Position numbers and translations under genes: made by a program. Below, piece after piece: positions 50,693-58,198 of a stretch of 64,000 bases of DNA. Source of the DNA: Hymenobacter mucosus (GTDB taxonomy: Bacteria > Bacteroidota > Bacteroidia > Cytophagales > Hymenobacteraceae); NCBI RefSeq assembly GCF_900188255.1, contig NZ_FZNS01000009.1:1-64000 (forward strand), given 5' to 3'. The stretch's first letter is position 1, and each line of letters opens with the position of its first letter. Below the pieces are notes generated by a model. It was given only the letters and a program-made list of their open reading frames with translations. It made no database searches and had not been told where the DNA came from.

Positions 50693-51748
50693 TTAGCGGC
50701 CGCCCTGTGCTTGCTGCTGTTGCTGCATAGCCTCGATCTGACGCTGAATGTCAGCGGCGCTAGGGCCGGCGGGCTGCGGAGGAGCTGCTTTCACGTCTAC
50801 TAGCTCCACATCAAAGCGGAGCGGCGAGTCGGCGGGAATGTCAGCCCCAGCACCGCGGGCACCGTACGCTAGTCCTGAAGGAATCAGCAAAGTGGCCTTA
50901 GAGCCTTTATTGAGCAGGGGAATCACTCGGTCCCAACCCGGAATCACGCCACCAACCCCAATGGGGAAGTCAACTGGCTTGCCGTTGTTAGGCGCCTTTT
51001 CTGAGGTATCGAACACCTTGCCGCTGAGCAACGAGCCCTTGTACTTCACGGATACCAACTGGCCCGTCTTGGGCTTGGGGCCCGTACCTGGCTGCGTTAC
51101 CACGTAGTACACGCCAGAAGTATCCTTCTGGGCGGTGAGGTTGTTTTTCTTGATATAGTCTTGCAGCTGCTGGTCATCTTTGGCCAACTGGGCAGTAGCC
51201 TGCTGCTTGATTTTAGCCTGGATTTGGGGGCGCATCTGCTCCGAAACCGTCTTAGCCTTTGCCTCGTCCATCAACTCTACTGCCTTCACGAAGAACGTGA
51301 GGGTAGTGCCCATTTTCTTAACCTGGGGCGGTGCTGGCTGACCCGTATTGCGTACGAACATGGAATCTACGTTGAAGCGGAACACGCCTGAGTCGCCGGG
51401 CTGCAACAACGAAAGTGCCTCTAATTCGGTGCCCTTATTAGCTACTGGCTGCAGCTGAATAAAGGTAGGGAAGCCAAACATGTTCTTGCGCGAGCTTTGC
51501 AGCACCGAGTCCTTGGAAGTACGGTACTCAATGTGCGCCGTCATGATTTTGCCGATGCGGGCTTTGTAAGCCGCTGTGTCGGCCTCCGCATTTTCTGAGC
51601 GGTAAGAATAGCCGCTGCCGTCCTTCTTGAAAATCTTGTATTCAATACCGGACTTTGTTTTTTTAAACTCGCCGTCTTTATTGCAAGAAGCGAGGCTCAG
51701 AACACCAGCTGTTACGGCTAGGCTCAGAAAAGTGCGTTGAAGGAGCAT
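50693..51748 (-). CDS. FKBP-type prolyl isomerase lipoprotein, two-domain (copy 5)
   Basis: The 351-residue protein has a lipobox LASC at about residue 22. A degenerate FKBP-like N-terminal domain (about 30-160) aligns with that of copy 1 ('GKIMTAHIEYRTSKDSVL', 'ALSLLQPGDSGVFRFNVDSMF'). It is followed by a Gln/Lys-rich helix and a canonical FKBP domain (about 215-320), then a Pro/Gln-rich tail ending QQQQQAQGGR. It is first in the minus-strand FKBP series, 48 bases after the DHH phosphoesterase gene. Confidence 0.9.
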   Translation of the reverse strand: MLLQRTFLSLAVTAGVLSLASCNKDGEFKKTKSGIEYKIFKKDGSGYSYRSENAEADTAAYKARIGKIMTAHIEYRTSKDSVLQSSRKNMFGFPTFIQLQPVANKGTELEALSLLQPGDSGVFRFNVDSMFVRNTGQPAPPQVKKMGTTLTFFVKAVELMDEAKAKTVSEQMRPQIQAKIKQQATAQLAKDDQQLQDYIKKNNLTAQKDTSGVYYVVTQPGTGPKPKTGQLVSVKYKGSLLSGKVFDTSEKAPNNGKPVDFPIGVGGVIPGWDRVIPLLNKGSKATLLIPSGLAYGARGAGADIPADSPLRFDVELVDVKAAPPQPAGPSAADIQRQIEAMQQQQQAQGGR

Positions 51749-51796
51749 GAAAGGGGTTAGGTAGTAAGACAGAATGAAGGCCCAAGTTACACCGAA

Positions 51797-52840
51797 TTAT
51801 ACCGATGGTGGTGCAGCTGCCAATGGAGCCGTCACAAGTTGAGTTTGGTATTGGGGTAGCAAGCTCAGGAAGCGGTCTACCGTAGTGTCTAGCGGCTCCC
51901 GGCTGATGCCACCCGACGCATTGTGGTGGCCGCCGCCCTCGAAGTGGCGACGCGAAAAATCACTCACGGAGAAGTCACCAACCGACCGGAAGGAAATCTT
52001 GATTGCCTGGTTGCGGTCAATCAAAACGGCCGCGAAAACGATACCCTCAATGCTCAGGGCAAAGTTGACGAGGCCTTCCGTATCACCCGTTTTGGAGTGG
52101 TACTGCCGAAGCTCGTCCGCCGTGATGGCAATGTACGCCGTGTTATACTCCCGTAGCACCGTCAGCTTATCTTTCAGCACGAAGCCCAGAAAACGCAACC
52201 GTTCCTCGGAGTGAGAGTCGTAGATGCGACGGTGCACATCGGAAAGATTAATGCCCGCGCTCAGCAGCTCGGCAATAATCAGGTGCACATTGCGCGACGT
52301 GCTGGGGTGGCGGAAGGAGCCCGTGTCCGTCATGATACCGGCATACAGGCATTCTCCGATGCCCGTATCAATCAACTCCTGGTCGCCCAAGTCACGGATA
52401 ACCTCGAACACCAACTCGGCAGTAGCAGCCGCTTTCGAGTTCGAGTAGTCCAAGTCGGCAAACTGCTCGGGGTCCTGATGATGGTCGATGAGCACCTTCT
52501 TGCCCGGGGCGTGCCGGATATACTCCCCCAGCTCATTGATGCGGTTCAGGCAGGAGAAATCGAGGCAGAAGAGCACCTCGGCCCGGCCAATGATGTCGCG
52601 CACCTGGGCGTCGTTTTCGCGCGGCTCATACACCACTACTTCCTCATTGCCCGGCATCCAAGCCAGGAAATTAGGATAGTCGGAGGGCGTTACCACCGTG
52701 ACGTGGTGGCCTTTCTTGCGAAGGTAGCCTGCCAATCCTAGCGACGAACCCAAGGCGTCGGCGTCGGGCTTATGGTGTGTGGTGATGAAAATCTGTCGGG
52801 GCTGCGCTAGCAACTCCTTCAGTTCAGATATTGTGGACAT
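51797..52840 (-). CDS. DHH/DHHA1 phosphoesterase (NrnA-like oligoribonuclease/pAp phosphatase)
   Basis: The 347-residue protein has the DHH-family metal motifs 'THHKPDADALGSS', 'CLDFS', 'LIDHHQDPE' and 'TDTGSFRHPS', and the DHHA1 substrate motif 'GGGHHNASGG' near the C-terminus. NrnA enzymes degrade short RNA oligomers and dephosphorylate 3'-phosphoadenosine 5'-phosphate; some relatives hydrolyse cyclic dinucleotide products. It is divergent from ndk across 263 bases. Confidence 0.92.
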   Translation of the reverse strand: MSTISELKELLAQPRQIFITTHHKPDADALGSSLGLAGYLRKKGHHVTVVTPSDYPNFLAWMPGNEEVVVYEPRENDAQVRDIIGRAEVLFCLDFSCLNRINELGEYIRHAPGKKVLIDHHQDPEQFADLDYSNSKAAATAELVFEVIRDLGDQELIDTGIGECLYAGIMTDTGSFRHPSTSRNVHLIIAELLSAGINLSDVHRRIYDSHSEERLRFLGFVLKDKLTVLREYNTAYIAITADELRQYHSKTGDTEGLVNFALSIEGIVFAAVLIDRNQAIKISFRSVGDFSVSDFSRRHFEGGGHHNASGGISREPLDTTVDRFLSLLPQYQTQLVTAPLAAAPPSV

Positions 52841-53031
52841 TGCCTACGGGGTAGGTGACTGAATTTCGGTCGTTTAGGCCGCGTACAAAGGCGGCAAAAG
52901 TCGTAAATATTCTGGGTTCCAACAAAACACCTTTTGGAAAGGTGCGTTTAAGGCGTGCATTGCTGGCTGGAATAGCAAGACAGTTTTCTGTAATGATTCA
53001 GTTCCACCGTACAATAGCCAGCTAAACCCGC

Positions 53032-53039
53032 TACTTTTG
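53032..53039 (+). promoter_or_regulatory. -7 element of ndk
   Basis: TACTTTTG matches TAnnTTTG exactly, 64 bases before the ATG. The rest of the ndk/DHH interval (52841-53031) contains no gene. Confidence 0.6.
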
Positions 53040-53103
53040 CGCCCGCAAACTGGCAGTGCTGCATCCCCAGTATTTTATTTCAACCCCAACCATACCAAAC
53101 CAC

Positions 53104-53523
53104 ATGGCCACGAACCGCACGTTCACGATGATCAAGCCCGACGCTACCCAGGAAAACCACATTGGTGGCATCCTGAGCATGATTGAAGAGGGTGGCTTCC
53201 GCATCGTAAGCCTGAAGAAAGTACTGCTGACTGCTGAGCGCGCCGGCAAATTCTACGAAGTACATAAGGAGCGCCCCTTCTATGGCGACCTGGTTAAATA
53301 CATGTCTTCGGGTCCTATCGTAGCTGCCATCCTGGAGAAGGACAACGCCGTAGCTGATTTCCGCACGCTGATTGGCGCTACCAACCCCGCCCAGGCTGCC
53401 GAAGGTACCATCCGTAAGAAGTACGCCAAAAGCATTGAAGCCAACGCCGTGCACGGCTCTGACTCTGACGAGAATGCGCAAATCGAAGGCAGCTTCTTCT
53501 TCGATGCTGACGAGCAGTTCTAA
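53104..53523 (+). CDS. ndk: Nucleoside diphosphate kinase
   Basis: The 139-residue enzyme balances nucleoside triphosphates through a phosphohistidine. The active-site motif NAVHGSDS (His117), 'TFTMIKPDA' at the N-terminus and 'RPFYGDLVKYMSSGP' are all present. The ATG at 53104 (MATNRTFTMIKPDA) fits the family; the longer frame has 16 extra unsupported residues. Confidence 0.97.
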   Translation: MATNRTFTMIKPDATQENHIGGILSMIEEGGFRIVSLKKVLLTAERAGKFYEVHKERPFYGDLVKYMSSGPIVAAILEKDNAVADFRTLIGATNPAQAAEGTIRKKYAKSIEANAVHGSDSDENAQIEGSFFFDADEQF

Positions 53524-53580
53524 GCAGTAGCCCTCGAAAAGGGCACCTGCTCTGTTGAGCGCTCATTTCGGAGCTCATCA

Positions 53581-53622
53581 CAAAAAATCCTCCTCTACTA
53601 CCTGTAGAGGAGGATTTTTTGT
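53581..53622. terminator. Terminator after ndk
   Basis: CAAAAAATCCTCCTCTA pairs with TAGAGGAGGATTTTTTG around CTACCTG, giving A6 and T6 flanks and thus bidirectional capacity. Confidence 0.88.
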
Positions 53623-53852
53623 ATACCCTAAGTAGGCTTTTTATAGACTTAATTAATACTCATTTTATACTAAAGACCAGTAAGCAATTCAATCTGAATT
53701 GCTGCTGGCGCTTCTCAATTGAATGGTTTGCCAAGGCTATAAGGTCACTACCTGGCTGCATTTGCCCGAGAAAGGTAAATAGATTCTGCGCTTCATACTA
53801 AGCCAGCAGTTGAAAATACAGGGCGTGCTGTCGTTGCTGAAATACAGTGAGT
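53623..53852. other. AT-rich intergenic stretch with a small inverted repeat
   Basis: About 230 bases visibly richer in A and T than the surroundings, especially 53636-53725. A perfect 9-bp inverted repeat AGCAATTCA / TGAATTGCT lies at 53683-53703. The only open frame (53619-53801, plus, 60 codons) starts inside the terminator and has no recognisable features. It could be a remnant or a protein-binding region; I see no gene. Confidence 0.5.
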
Positions 53853-53911
53853 GAAAAAACCGAGCCACTGGCTCCCGCAACTTTTGCAGGGGCCAGTGGC
53901 TCGGTTTTTTC
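53853..53911. terminator. Long hairpin after the MFS transporter gene
   Basis: The perfect 20-bp arms at 53853-53872 and 53892-53911 continue inward (CCCGCAA / TTGC-GGG with a bulge) and have A6/T6 flanks. It terminates the minus-strand transporter gene. Confidence 0.85.
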
Positions 53912-53930
53912 GTGCGGGGAGGATAGCCGC

Positions 53931-55220
53931 TTAAGCTTGCTCTACAGACAGCAGTGGCTCAGTATGCGCGGCGTCTTGGGTTTCCTGCGGGTTATGCTTG
54001 TGGCGGAACAACACCACGAACAGCACGGCAATAACCAGAGCATACAGGGCAAAAGTCAGCCAGATGTTATGCCAGTCCTTGGTTTGGTCGATAGGGTTGG
54101 TGAAGTACTTCTCAATCACGATGCCGCTGACCGAACTGCCCAATACGGCCCCAAAGCCGTTCGTCATCATCATGAACAGCCCTTGCGCACTGGCCCGGAT
54201 GGAGGAAGCCGTCTGGGTCTCCACGAACAGGGAGCCGGAAATGTTGAAGAAGTCAAAGGCCATACCGTACACGATGCACGAGAGGATAACCATCCAGAGG
54301 CCGGGGCCGGGGTTGCCGTATGCCAGAAGGCCGAAGCGCAAAACCCACGCAATCATGCTGAAAAACATCACCTGCTTAATGCCAAAACGGCGCAGGAAGA
54401 AGGGAATAGCCAGGATGAAGAGCGTTTCGGAAATCTGGGAGATAGACATGATCATAGCCGGATGTTTTACGGCTAGCGTGTCTTGGTAGGCGGGCACCTT
54501 GTCGAAGTCGTGCAGAAAAGTGTCGCCGTAGGCATTAGTGAGCTGCAGTGCCGCGCCTAGCAACAAGGCAAACAAGAAGAAGGTGAGCATCTTCGTGTCG
54601 CGCAGCAGGGCAAACGATTTGAGGCCCAAGGCATCTACCAAAGAGCGGCTGGCAGTTTCTTTGGAGGGCGGGGGGCAGGCTGGTAGCGTAAACGAATACA
54701 CGCCAAGCAAGAAAGCGGCGGCGGCCGCTATGTAGAACTGATTGGCTGATTTCTCAAAGCCCAGCAGGCTTACCGTCCACATAGCCGCAATGAAGCCGAT
54801 GGTTCCCCACACCCGAATAGGTGGGTAGTCCTTCACCACATCAAGTCCTTCGCGCTTAAGCACGGAGTAGGACACGGCAATAGATAAGGCCAGCGTGGGC
54901 ATGTAGAAAATCATGTTTAGCAGCATGACCCAGAACATAGTGCCCGGCTCCGTAACTAGGGGTACCGTGCAAAGCACTGCACCGCCCAAGATGTGCAGCA
55001 TGCCGTACAGTTTCTCGGCATTTACCCATTTGTCAGCCACAATACCCATAAGCGAGGGCATGAAGATGGAGGCAATACCCATGGTGGAGAAGATGGCTCC
55101 AAACTGAGCCCCGGACCACTGCTTGGTCTGAAACCAATATGCCCCGATGGTTATCAGCCACGACCCCCAAATGAAAAACTGTAGAAAGCTCAGAATAGTG
55201 AGACGTAGCTTCGTACTCAT
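53931..55220 (-). CDS. Nucleoside:H+ symporter-family MFS transporter
   Basis: The 429-residue protein has about twelve membrane segments. The N-terminus 'LRLTILSFLQFFIWGSWLITIGAYW' and 'DYPPIRVWGTIGFIAAMW' match the nucleoside:proton symporter family (NupG/XapB), as do 'GDTFLHDF' and 'FFNISGSLFVETQT'. It would import nucleosides, consistent with thymidine kinase, ndk and a deaminase in the same window. The ATG at 55220 removes a 41-residue extension with no membrane-protein character. Confidence 0.87.
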   Translation of the reverse strand: MSTKLRLTILSFLQFFIWGSWLITIGAYWFQTKQWSGAQFGAIFSTMGIASIFMPSLMGIVADKWVNAEKLYGMLHILGGAVLCTVPLVTEPGTMFWVMLLNMIFYMPTLALSIAVSYSVLKREGLDVVKDYPPIRVWGTIGFIAAMWTVSLLGFEKSANQFYIAAAAAFLLGVYSFTLPACPPPSKETASRSLVDALGLKSFALLRDTKMLTFFLFALLLGAALQLTNAYGDTFLHDFDKVPAYQDTLAVKHPAMIMSISQISETLFILAIPFFLRRFGIKQVMFFSMIAWVLRFGLLAYGNPGPGLWMVILSCIVYGMAFDFFNISGSLFVETQTASSIRASAQGLFMMMTNGFGAVLGSSVSGIVIEKYFTNPIDQTKDWHNIWLTFALYALVIAVLFVVLFRHKHNPQETQDAAHTEPLLSVEQA

Positions 55221-55364
55221 GCAAATGCGGTTGAGAAAAAGTGGGGACAAAATTTCGAACCTAAAGATACAAGAATTCTTTCCGGCGGAATATGAGAATG
55301 CTTGGCCGCGAAGCGCCCTGGATGGCAGAGTAAGCAGGCGCAAACTGCCGTTGCCGTGCTAAAT

Positions 55365-55399
55365 AAAAAGCCCTTCTGCATAGTGCAGAAGGGCTTTTT
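55365..55399. terminator. Bidirectional terminator after sodA
   Basis: AAAAAGCCCTTCTGCA (55365-55380) and TGCAGAAGGGCTTTTT (55384-55399) are perfect arms around TAG; T5 on either strand. It ends sodA on the minus strand. Confidence 0.88.
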
Positions 55400-55424
55400 C
55401 TAAAACAGGAATTCGTAGTTTACT

Positions 55425-56033
55425 CTACGAAGCAGCCGCGAAACGACGGTTTACTTCGTCCCAGTTGATGGCGTTGTAGAAAGCCGCAATGTAGTCGGGG
55501 CGGCGGTTTTGGTACTTGAGGTAGTAGGCGTGCTCCCATACGTCGAGGCCCAGCACTGGAGTACCTTTGCAGCCAGTGTCAGGCATCAAGGGGTTATCCT
55601 GGTTGGGGGTAGAGCAAATCTGTACCGTGCCATCGGGCTGCTTGCAGAGCCACGCCCAGCCCGAGCCGAAGCGGGTAGTAGCAGCTTTGGTGAATTCTTC
55701 CTTGAACTTCTCGTAGCTGCCGAACGCGCTCGTAATAGCCTCGCCGATTGCGCCGGTAGGCTCGCCGCCACCATTCGGACCCAGGATGGTCCAGAACAGG
55801 GAGTGATTCCAGTGACCCCCACCATTGTTGCGTACCGCAGCCGGTGCAGCGGCAATGTTGTGCATCAATTCTTCCAGGCTTTTGCCCTCCAACTCGGTGC
55901 CGGCAATGGCATTGTTGAGGTTGGTAACGTAAGCCTGATGGTGCTTGGTATGGTGGATTTCCATGGTCTGCGCATCAATGTGCGGCTCCAGGGCGTCGTA
56001 AGCGTAGGGCAGTTGGGGCAGTTCGAAAGCCAT
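55425..56033 (-). CDS. sodA: Superoxide dismutase, Mn-type residues
   Basis: The 202-residue Fe/Mn superoxide dismutase has ligands His27 (HHTKHHQAY), His in 'GGGHWNHSLFW', and Asp/His in 'LDVWEHAYYL'. Two positions point to the Mn form: Gly in GGGHWNH, where Fe enzymes have Gln, and Gln in STPNQDNPLM. Metal preference cannot be proven by sequence. No signal peptide, so it is cytoplasmic. Confidence 0.95.
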   Translation of the reverse strand: MAFELPQLPYAYDALEPHIDAQTMEIHHTKHHQAYVTNLNNAIAGTELEGKSLEELMHNIAAAPAAVRNNGGGHWNHSLFWTILGPNGGGEPTGAIGEAITSAFGSYEKFKEEFTKAATTRFGSGWAWLCKQPDGTVQICSTPNQDNPLMPDTGCKGTPVLGLDVWEHAYYLKYQNRRPDYIAAFYNAINWDEVNRRFAAAS

Positions 56034-56157
56034 AAGTAGAAAGGTTTTGAGGTGGATAAGGGAGAGTCTGAGTCTACTGCAGCCGCGCAGCCCACTAGGA
56101 GTACACGCTGCCGTCAGGGTATAACCACCGAACCCCGTGTAGGGTTACGGAGGCGAC

Positions 56158-56165
56158 CAAAAGTA
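56158..56165 (-). promoter_or_regulatory. -7 element of sodA
   Basis: On the minus strand TACTTTTG (56165 to 56158) matches TAnnTTTG exactly, directly after the tadA stop codon. It leaves a leader of about 120 bases before the sodA ATG, long enough for regulation. Confidence 0.55.
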
Positions 56166-56167
56166 GC

Positions 56168-56614
56168 CTATTTCCGCTTGCGAGCGAAAAAGTCCTGCAT
56201 CAGCCCCCCACACTCATCCGACAGGATACCCGTGACTAACTCTGCCTTGGGGTGCAGCAGATTGCCATGGCGCCGGTAGCCAAACTTAGGCTCGTGGGCA
56301 CCATACACTACCCGCCGTACTTGGGCCCAGGCCGTAGCACCAGCGCACATCACGCAGGGTTCTACCGTTACGTACAGGGTGCAGTCCTGCAAGTATTTAT
56401 TGCCGAGGTGGTTGGCGGCGGCCGTGAGGGCCAGCATTTCCGCATGGGCCGTCACGTCGCGCAGCTTTTCCGTCTGGTTATACGCTCGTGCGATGATACG
56501 CTTATCCAGTACCACTACGGCTCCAATGGGAATTTCATCTTCATCAAACGCGTAGCGCGCCTGCTTCAAGGCTTCCCGCATGTACTGCTCATCGGAGTAA
56601 AGCGAAAGGGTCAT
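56168..56614 (-). CDS. tadA: tRNA-specific adenosine deaminase/nucleoside deaminase TadA-like
   Basis: The 148-residue zinc deaminase has HAE (His57, Glu59) and PCVMC (Cys87, Cys90). It resembles TadA, which converts A34 to inosine in tRNA-Arg. Related enzymes deaminate guanine or cytosine, but 'EPCVMCAGATAWAQVRRVVYGA' and 'AYNQTE' fit TadA. It lies upstream of sodA on the same strand. Confidence 0.88.
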   Translation of the reverse strand: MTLSLYSDEQYMREALKQARYAFDEDEIPIGAVVVLDKRIIARAYNQTEKLRDVTAHAEMLALTAAANHLGNKYLQDCTLYVTVEPCVMCAGATAWAQVRRVVYGAHEPKFGYRRHGNLLHPKAELVTGILSDECGGLMQDFFARKRK

Positions 56615-56727
56615 AAGCGAAAGGGAAGAGGTAGGTACTAAAAGAGGCCTGGAAAGTGCAGGGAAAATTCCACTTCCGCGCTACTCCCACGGTACACGCT
56701 ATACGGATGGCCCACGCAGGTCCTACC

Positions 56728-57282
56728 TTATTTCATCACTAGGCTTGCCATAACAGCCTGGGCCACGGGCTGCCACTGGGCTTGCTCTTCCGCCGGAGCC
56801 ACGAAAGTAAACACGTACAACTGGTCGCCTTCAATGCTGTACTGCACCAGCTGATACTTGCGAATGGGAGCCAGCGTAGCGTTGCGACGGTTATCGGTGA
56901 CCGTCGATACAAATTCGAGCATCACATAATCGCGCTTATTTACGGTGCGAATATCTTCCTTCAAGAATTCCACCTTGGAGTACATGTTTTGAATGCTGGC
57001 CTTGTAAATCTTCACCAGCAAGCTGTAGTCGCGGTTGCTGAAGGTGGTAGGCTTTTGGGCCACGCTAAGATCAACGCGGCCGTTGGGGCTACTAAAGACG
57101 GCTAGGGGTTTGCGCGGGGCCGGGTACTTGGCCGCAATGCCATCGTCGGGTAGGGGCTGAAAGCCGTCGGGTACGCCCACGGTAATGTTTTTGCTCACCA
57201 CTGTTTTCTTGAGCTTGGGGCCAGCAAAGGCAAACAGCGCGGCTACTACCAGCAGAAAAGAAGCAAAGCGAAATGTTTTCAT
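56728..57282 (-). CDS. Exported protein of unknown function (DcrB/PsbP-like fold)
   Basis: The 184-residue protein has an N-terminal signal or anchor ('FASFLLVVAALFAFAG'). Its beta-alpha domain, with 'DYVMLEFVSTVTDN', 'KYQLVQYSIEGDQLYVFTFVAP' and a C-terminal helix, resembles DcrB/PsbP-type domains. No catalytic motif. The ATG at 57282 gives the signal; the longer frame adds 21 residues upstream. Confidence 0.75.
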   Translation of the reverse strand: MKTFRFASFLLVVAALFAFAGPKLKKTVVSKNITVGVPDGFQPLPDDGIAAKYPAPRKPLAVFSSPNGRVDLSVAQKPTTFSNRDYSLLVKIYKASIQNMYSKVEFLKEDIRTVNKRDYVMLEFVSTVTDNRRNATLAPIRKYQLVQYSIEGDQLYVFTFVAPAEEQAQWQPVAQAVMASLVMK

Positions 57283-57373
57283 GGGGAGAGTATAGGACAC
57301 TAGCCGGAGCTGGTGCCAGGCATAACAAGTGAAAGGAGCACCCACAGTAGTGCCCGTAGCAGTACAAAATAAA

Positions 57374-57400
57374 GCTCCGAAGCCGTAACGACTTCGGAGC
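57374..57400 (-). terminator. Terminator after the small exported protein gene
   Basis: GCTCCGAAG (57374-57382) pairs with CTTCGGAGC (57392-57400). On the minus strand it is followed by TTTATTTTGT. It serves the gene ending at 57421. Confidence 0.75.
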
Positions 57401-57420
57401 CGAAAAAATGCGAAGCTAGC

Positions 57421-57873
57421 TTAGCGGCGCTTCTTTGCTACGGCCGTAGAAGGGTACTTAATCATCACCTTCTTCCAATACACGTAGTTGCCGGTTTTAG
57501 CTTCAATGAGGTAGGTGCCGGCAGGAATACGGCCCAGATCTACGGGCTCGCCCGTGTTATTCTGCGGGTCGAGGTTGGTCGTGTACACGGGCTGCTTTCT
57601 GTAGTTGGTCATAACCAGCGTACCAGGCTTGGTAAACTGCTGGGTAAAGCTGAGCATGATGCGCTGGCCGTCGGAAGTAGGAAATACATCAATGCCCGAC
57701 AGGGTTTCGATGCGCTTGATAGGACCGTTCAGGGTTACTGGCTCTGCCTCCGATTTGGTTTTGACTTCGGTGCCGTCGCTAGTTTTAGTTTTGGTTTTAA
57801 CCTTGGTCTGGGCCTGGGCGGCCGAAAACGTGAGGAACGAGGCGGCCAAGGCGAGCAGAACGGGGCGTTTCAT
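57421..57873 (-). CDS. Small exported protein with Lys/Thr repeat and C-terminal beta domain
   Basis: The 150-residue protein has a signal peptide (ending SAAQAQ), then a Lys-Thr-rich stretch (TKVKTKTKTSDGTEVKTKSE) and a beta-rich domain resembling the carboxy-terminal beta-sandwich of T9SS cargo ('PGTLVMTNYRKQPVYTTNL', 'IPAGTYLIEAKTG'). However, it ends in a basic KKRR tail, so it is probably not a T9SS signal. The function is unknown. The ATG at 57873 was chosen for its signal peptide. Confidence 0.72.
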   Translation of the reverse strand: MKRPVLLALAASFLTFSAAQAQTKVKTKTKTSDGTEVKTKSEAEPVTLNGPIKRIETLSGIDVFPTSDGQRIMLSFTQQFTKPGTLVMTNYRKQPVYTTNLDPQNNTGEPVDLGRIPAGTYLIEAKTGNYVYWKKVMIKYPSTAVAKKRR

Positions 57874-58198
57874 ATCTTGAAAAAAAGGAGTGTGGCGCGT
57901 AGAAAACGGTTTCGGGGAGGCAGTTTGCATACTCCGTACCAATTTTATGTGTGGCATACGGGAAAGGCCCATATTCTGCCGAAATAGAGATTTTCTCAAC
58001 AAAGCATCTGGCATTAGGTGCGGCGAAAGGACAGTTTTTTTGCCAGCCCACTTATTTTTCCTGCCTACCTTCGCTCTGTATTTAGAAGGAAAAGGTGATA
58101 AGCAATGCACTTGCCTCCGCCGAACCAGGTAGGCTGGGTTGGAAGGCGCAGCGCCTTTGCTTGTCATGGCTTTTCCTCCTTTTCACTTGTTAACAGCC
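57874..58198. other. Divergent intergenic region before aspS
   Basis: 325 bases between the small exported protein and aspS. It holds the aspS promoter (58035-58073). An 80-codon plus-strand frame at 57890-58132 overlaps the promoter and has no coding character. I see no other feature. Confidence 0.6.
58035..58073 (+). promoter_or_regulatory. Promoter of aspS
   Basis: TTTTTTTG (58035-58042) precedes TACCTTCG (58066-58073) by 23 bases, slightly wider than the usual 19-21. A leader of about 120 bases follows to the ATG at 58199. Confidence 0.5.

Noticed and set aside
53619..53801. 60-codon plus-strand frame in the AT-rich region
   Set aside because: Begins within the ndk terminator, no ribosome-binding context, no family resemblance.
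57890..58132. 80-codon plus-strand frame before aspS
   Set aside because: Overlaps the aspS promoter and runs into the leader; amino-acid pattern not coding-like.
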